Shown here: positions 6,918 to 8,718 of the stretch, piece by piece
How the letters are laid out: every line of letters begins with the position of its first letter
How positions within the stretch are numbered: the first letter of the stretch is position 1
From: Vulgatibacter sp035565615
Lineage (GTDB): Bacteria > Myxococcota > Myxococcia > Myxococcales > Vulgatibacteraceae
DNA: 8,718 nt
Direction: 5' to 3'
NCBI GenBank assembly: GCA_035565615.1
Contig: DATMSB010000109.1
Location: forward strand, 1 to 8,718
The notes under the pieces: model-generated
The model's input: only the letters and a program-made list of their open reading frames with translations
What the model was told of the DNA's origin: nothing
The model's database searches: none
Made by a program: the position numbers and the translations under genes

Positions 6918-6942
6918 GCGACGCGGCCCCGCCGGGCGTCGC
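6918..6942. terminator. Possible bidirectional terminator hairpin between cydB and the convergent redoxin gene
   Basis: GCGACGC (6918-6924) pairs perfectly with GCGTCGC (6936-6942) around an 11-base GC-rich loop, immediately after the cydB stop and before the end of the opposing gene. There is no T-tract on either side, so it is a weak candidate for intrinsic termination. Confidence 0.35.
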
Positions 6943-6951
6943 CGGATCGAC

Positions 6952-7392
6952 CTACCGCCCCTTCCCCTTCCACGTGTCGACGCCGCATTCGTCGCAGCGG
7001 CGCTCGGCGAGATCGATCCAGGCGAGGGTGTCCTCGACCACCCCCTCGACATCGCCGTCGGGGATGGGCTCCGCCTGCTGGATCTCGAAGTACCGATCGG
7101 TCGCCACGATCGTCCCGGGCCGCACGCCGATGGCGTCGGCGAGCCGGTGGTCGGGATCGAGGAGCGTGATCGGATCGCCCGGCAGGGGGCCCGGATCCTC
7201 GTCGAAGACGGCGACCACCTCGGCGTCCTCGGCGCGGATCTCGTCCTCCATCTCGCTCCACATCTCGAGGACCTCGTCGCATCCCGGGCAGCCGTCGGCG
7301 ACGAGGACGAGCAGGTTCTTGCGCTGCCACAGGGAATCCCACGGCGCCTTCTCGCCGTCGGGGGTGGTGAGGTCGAGCATCGGAAGGTTCAT
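6952..7392 (-). CDS. Small thioredoxin-fold (redoxin-like) protein with CPGC motif
   Basis: The protein has 146 residues and appears cytoplasmic, with no signal peptide. It opens like a peroxiredoxin/TlpA-type protein (LPMLDLTTPDG, then NLLVLVADGCPGCDEVLEMW). Cys35 and Cys38 form a CPGC pair at the usual place after the first beta strand. VVAVFDEDPG and ITLLDPDHRLADAIGV follow the redoxin order (strand, then a D-x-x-x-x-x-A-x-x-x-G-V segment), and PGTIVATDRYFEI is the usual next strand. A second pair, Cys133 and Cys136 (RRCDECG), lies near the C-terminus. Thiol reduction or disulfide exchange is likely; the partner is unknown. The ATG overlaps the pncA stop (ATGA) and is preceded by a GGAGGAGGAG stretch at 7404-7413, which favours this start over the longer open frame. 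It is the last gene of a minus-strand run with pncA and malQ. Confidence 0.75.
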   Translation of the reverse strand: MNLPMLDLTTPDGEKAPWDSLWQRKNLLVLVADGCPGCDEVLEMWSEMEDEIRAEDAEVVAVFDEDPGPLPGDPITLLDPDHRLADAIGVRPGTIVATDRYFEIQQAEPIPDGDVEGVVEDTLAWIDLAERRCDECGVDTWKGKGR

Positions 7393-8012
7393 GGATTCGT
7401 CGTCTCCTCCTCCGGCGTCTTGGTGACCTCCCGGATCTCCCGGAGCGCCTCTTCGGTGCTGACGAGCTTGACCCCGGCGGTCTCCAGGTCCCGCAGCGTG
7501 CGCTCGCCCTCCTCGGGGTCGACCGGCCGGACCGCGTCCACCACCAGTTCGACCCGCAGGCCCCCCATTCGGGCGTCCATCGCCGTCTCCCGGACGCAGT
7601 GGTCGGTGGCGAGGCCTCCCATGACGAGCTGGCGCACGCACCGCTCCTCGAGGCAGCGCCCGAAGGGCACGCCGGCCGGATCGACGCCTTCGAACACCGA
7701 GTAGCCCTCGGAGCGGGGATCCATCCCCTTGGAGATGATCACGGTCTCCTCGGGCAGATCGAGGTCGGGAGGGAACTCCGCCCCCCAGGTGCCCTGGACG
7801 CAGTGCGGCTCCCACCTCCCGCCCCAGTCCTGGAAGTGGTGGGTCTTGGGCGGATGCCAGTCGCGCGACGCGAACACCGAGCGGCCTGCCTCCGCCATGG
7901 CGTGCGCCAGCCGGGAGAGCGGCCTCGCCACCTCCTGGCCTCCCTTCACGGGCACCGCCCCTCCCTCGCAGAAGTCGTTCTGCACGTCGACGATGAGAAG
8001 CGCCCACCCCAT
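7389..8012 (-). CDS. pncA: Nicotinamidase / pyrazinamidase (isochorismatase-like hydrolase)
   Basis: This cytoplasmic enzyme hydrolyses nicotinamide to nicotinate and ammonia, feeding NAD salvage through the Preiss-Handler route. From ATG 8012 it has 207 residues, close to the family norm. The catalytic triad is visible as Asp9 (LLIVDVQNDF), Lys95 (IISKGMDP) and Cys139 (GGLATDHCV). The metal site matches Asp51, His53 and His59 (SRDWHPPKTHHF) plus His70 (WEPHCVQGT). These align closely with Mycobacterium PncA residues D8, K96, C138, D49, H51, H57 and H71. A GTG at 8048 would add 12 residues; the family usually begins right at the first strand, so 8012 is preferred, though neither start has a well-placed Shine-Dalgarno. 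The stop overlaps the redoxin ATG. malQ ends 63 bases upstream, so a three-gene transcript is plausible. Confidence 0.92.
   Translation of the reverse strand: MGWALLIVDVQNDFCEGGAVPVKGGQEVARPLSRLAHAMAEAGRSVFASRDWHPPKTHHFQDWGGRWEPHCVQGTWGAEFPPDLDLPEETVIISKGMDPRSEGYSVFEGVDPAGVPFGRCLEERCVRQLVMGGLATDHCVRETAMDARMGGLRVELVVDAVRPVDPEEGERTLRDLETAGVKLVSTEEALREIREVTKTPEEETTNP
7404..7413 (-). promoter_or_regulatory. Ribosome binding site of the redoxin gene
   Basis: GGAGGAGGAG on the minus strand ends 11 bases before the ATG at 7392. It sits in the last codons of pncA, where it also encodes part of the acidic EEE tail. It decides the redoxin start. Confidence 0.6.
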
Positions 8013-8075
8013 GATCGTGATGATGGTGCCCCTCGGGGTCGTGCGCACCCCGGCAGGAGAACGGCCCTCCGGCGA

Positions 8076-8718
8076 TCACGAAGCGGGCGCGCGGCCGTAC
8101 GCCTCGGCGAGCCTTCGCAGCGCCTCGCTGCGGCTGCGCACGAAGGGATCGGCGTCCATCTGCGAGACGGTCCAGGGCAGGCGGATCGACCAGTTGTGCG
8201 GCCCCACGGTCCCCGGCAGGTTGATCCGCTCCCTGGAGCCGAAGAGATCCTGCAAGGGGACGACGAGGAGATCGGAGCCGCTGCCGTACACGGCCCGCAG
8301 GAGGGCGTCGTGGACGGCGGGGCCGAAGGACGCCGCCTCGTCGTCCCGCAGGTGGGCGAGGGCCGGGATCCTCCGGACCTCGCGCCGCTCCGGCTCGGGG
8401 ATCGAGTCCCACCAGGTGGCGATCGGCTCGGTGTCGTGGGTGCCGGTGGTGGCGAGCGAGCGGGCGGGCCAGCCTCGGGGATCGCGGAAGACCTCGCCGT
8501 CCTTCTCCCAGCGGAGGACCCGATAGCCGGGGACGCCGAGGGAGGCGAGCGACTCCCGGACGAAGGGAGGGACGGTCCCGAGATCCTCCGCCACCAGATC
8601 CACCCCCGACGCGCCCAGCGCGGCGAGGACCGCCTCCCCCTGGCGCCGCTGCGACGCCTCGTCGGCGGGGATGAAGTAGGGGGTCGAGCCGTCGCGCGGC
8701 CTGGCGTAGGTGCGGTAG
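8076..8718 (-). CDS. malQ: 4-alpha-glucanotransferase (amylomaltase, GH77), C-terminal part; 5' end outside the window
   Basis: The frame stays open from the TGA at 8076-8078 to the window edge and gives 213 residues, so the GTG at 8603 is an internal codon and not the start. The enzyme transfers alpha-1,4-glucan segments between maltodextrins in glycogen or maltose metabolism, in the cytoplasm. Visible GH77 marks are YRTYARPRDGS at the edge, VAEDLGTVPPFV with the acid/base Glu at visible residue 44, GVPGYRVLRWE, TTGTHDTEP with the conserved Asp at 95, PLQDLFG, and RINLPGTVGPHNW near the end. The nucleophile Asp would lie upstream, outside the window. GH77 proteins are about 500 or more residues, so more than half is missing. 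It is followed by pncA in the same direction. Confidence 0.93.
   Translation of the reverse strand, partial: YRTYARPRDGSTPYFIPADEASQRRQGEAVLAALGASGVDLVAEDLGTVPPFVRESLASLGVPGYRVLRWEKDGEVFRDPRGWPARSLATTGTHDTEPIATWWDSIPEPERREVRRIPALAHLRDDEAASFGPAVHDALLRAVYGSGSDLLVVPLQDLFGSRERINLPGTVGPHNWSIRLPWTVSQMDADPFVRSRSEALRRLAEAYGRAPAS

Noticed and set aside
4469..7342. 957-residue open frame on the - strand
   Set aside because: It is antisense to cydAB with His/Arg/Asp-rich composition and no domain; both cyd genes are unmistakable.
4438..7704. Very long open frame of 1088 residues on the + strand
   Set aside because: It runs out of frame across cydA and cydB and then antisense to the redoxin and pncA genes; the translation is low-complexity Arg/Gly/Pro/His, as expected for shadow frames in high-GC DNA.
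8013..8048. GTG start at 8048 for pncA
   Set aside because: It would add 12 residues before the first strand that orthologues normally lack, and it has no better ribosome binding site than ATG 8012. It remains possible.
7393..8412. Upstream extension of the redoxin gene to 486 residues
   Set aside because: The added 340 residues are antisense-like shadow of pncA and malQ in another frame; the ATG at 7392 has a Shine-Dalgarno and the ATGA overlap.
8076..8603. A complete 175-residue gene starting at GTG 8603
   Set aside because: The frame continues open to the window edge with GH77-like sequence (YRTYARPRDGS), so this is the tail of malQ and not a separate gene.

Overview
The window looks like chromosomal DNA of a high-GC Gram-negative bacterium, most likely a myxobacterium or a related deltaproteobacterium. 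This is inferred from very GC-rich housekeeping genes with G/C third positions, from the lipoprotein and surface-protein style of the left end, and from the gene types. No rRNA or other marker gene is present, so the assignment is tentative.

Left block (1-2876, + strand). This block has visibly lower GC than the rest (sampled 60-base rows give 47% near position 240 and 53% near 2460, against 77% near 3000). It holds the last 48 codons of an unidentified gene, then a 433-residue protein whose C-terminal part faintly resembles the C-terminal beta domain of Tc-toxin A subunits. Last is a 477-residue predicted lipoprotein with Cys/Trp motifs and a beta-helix body. The three are linked by 4-base stop/start overlaps (ATGA, then GTGA), so they form a translationally coupled operon. 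This is the accessory, least understood part of the window. No function can be assigned, but secreted or surface assembly is a reasonable hypothesis.

Middle block (2873-6916). A MATE-family multidrug efflux gene on the minus strand overlaps the lipoprotein gene tail to tail by 4 bases, exactly where composition changes. Divergent from it, after 258 bases of GC-rich intergenic DNA with a two-copy hairpin repeat, lie cydA and cydB on the plus strand. They encode a cytochrome bd-type quinol oxidase with a short Q-loop, resembling the cyanide-insensitive branch.

Right block (6952-8718, - strand). In transcription order this holds malQ (4-alpha-glucanotransferase, 5' end outside the window), pncA (nicotinamidase) and a small thioredoxin-fold protein with a CPGC motif. 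pncA and the redoxin gene overlap by ATGA. cydB and the redoxin gene converge on a short GC-rich hairpin.

The cyd genes supply respiratory quinol oxidation. pncA and the redoxin gene suggest NAD salvage and thiol redox work. The MATE pump and MalQ are stand-alone household functions. No tRNA, rRNA, CRISPR array, transposase or integrase was seen.
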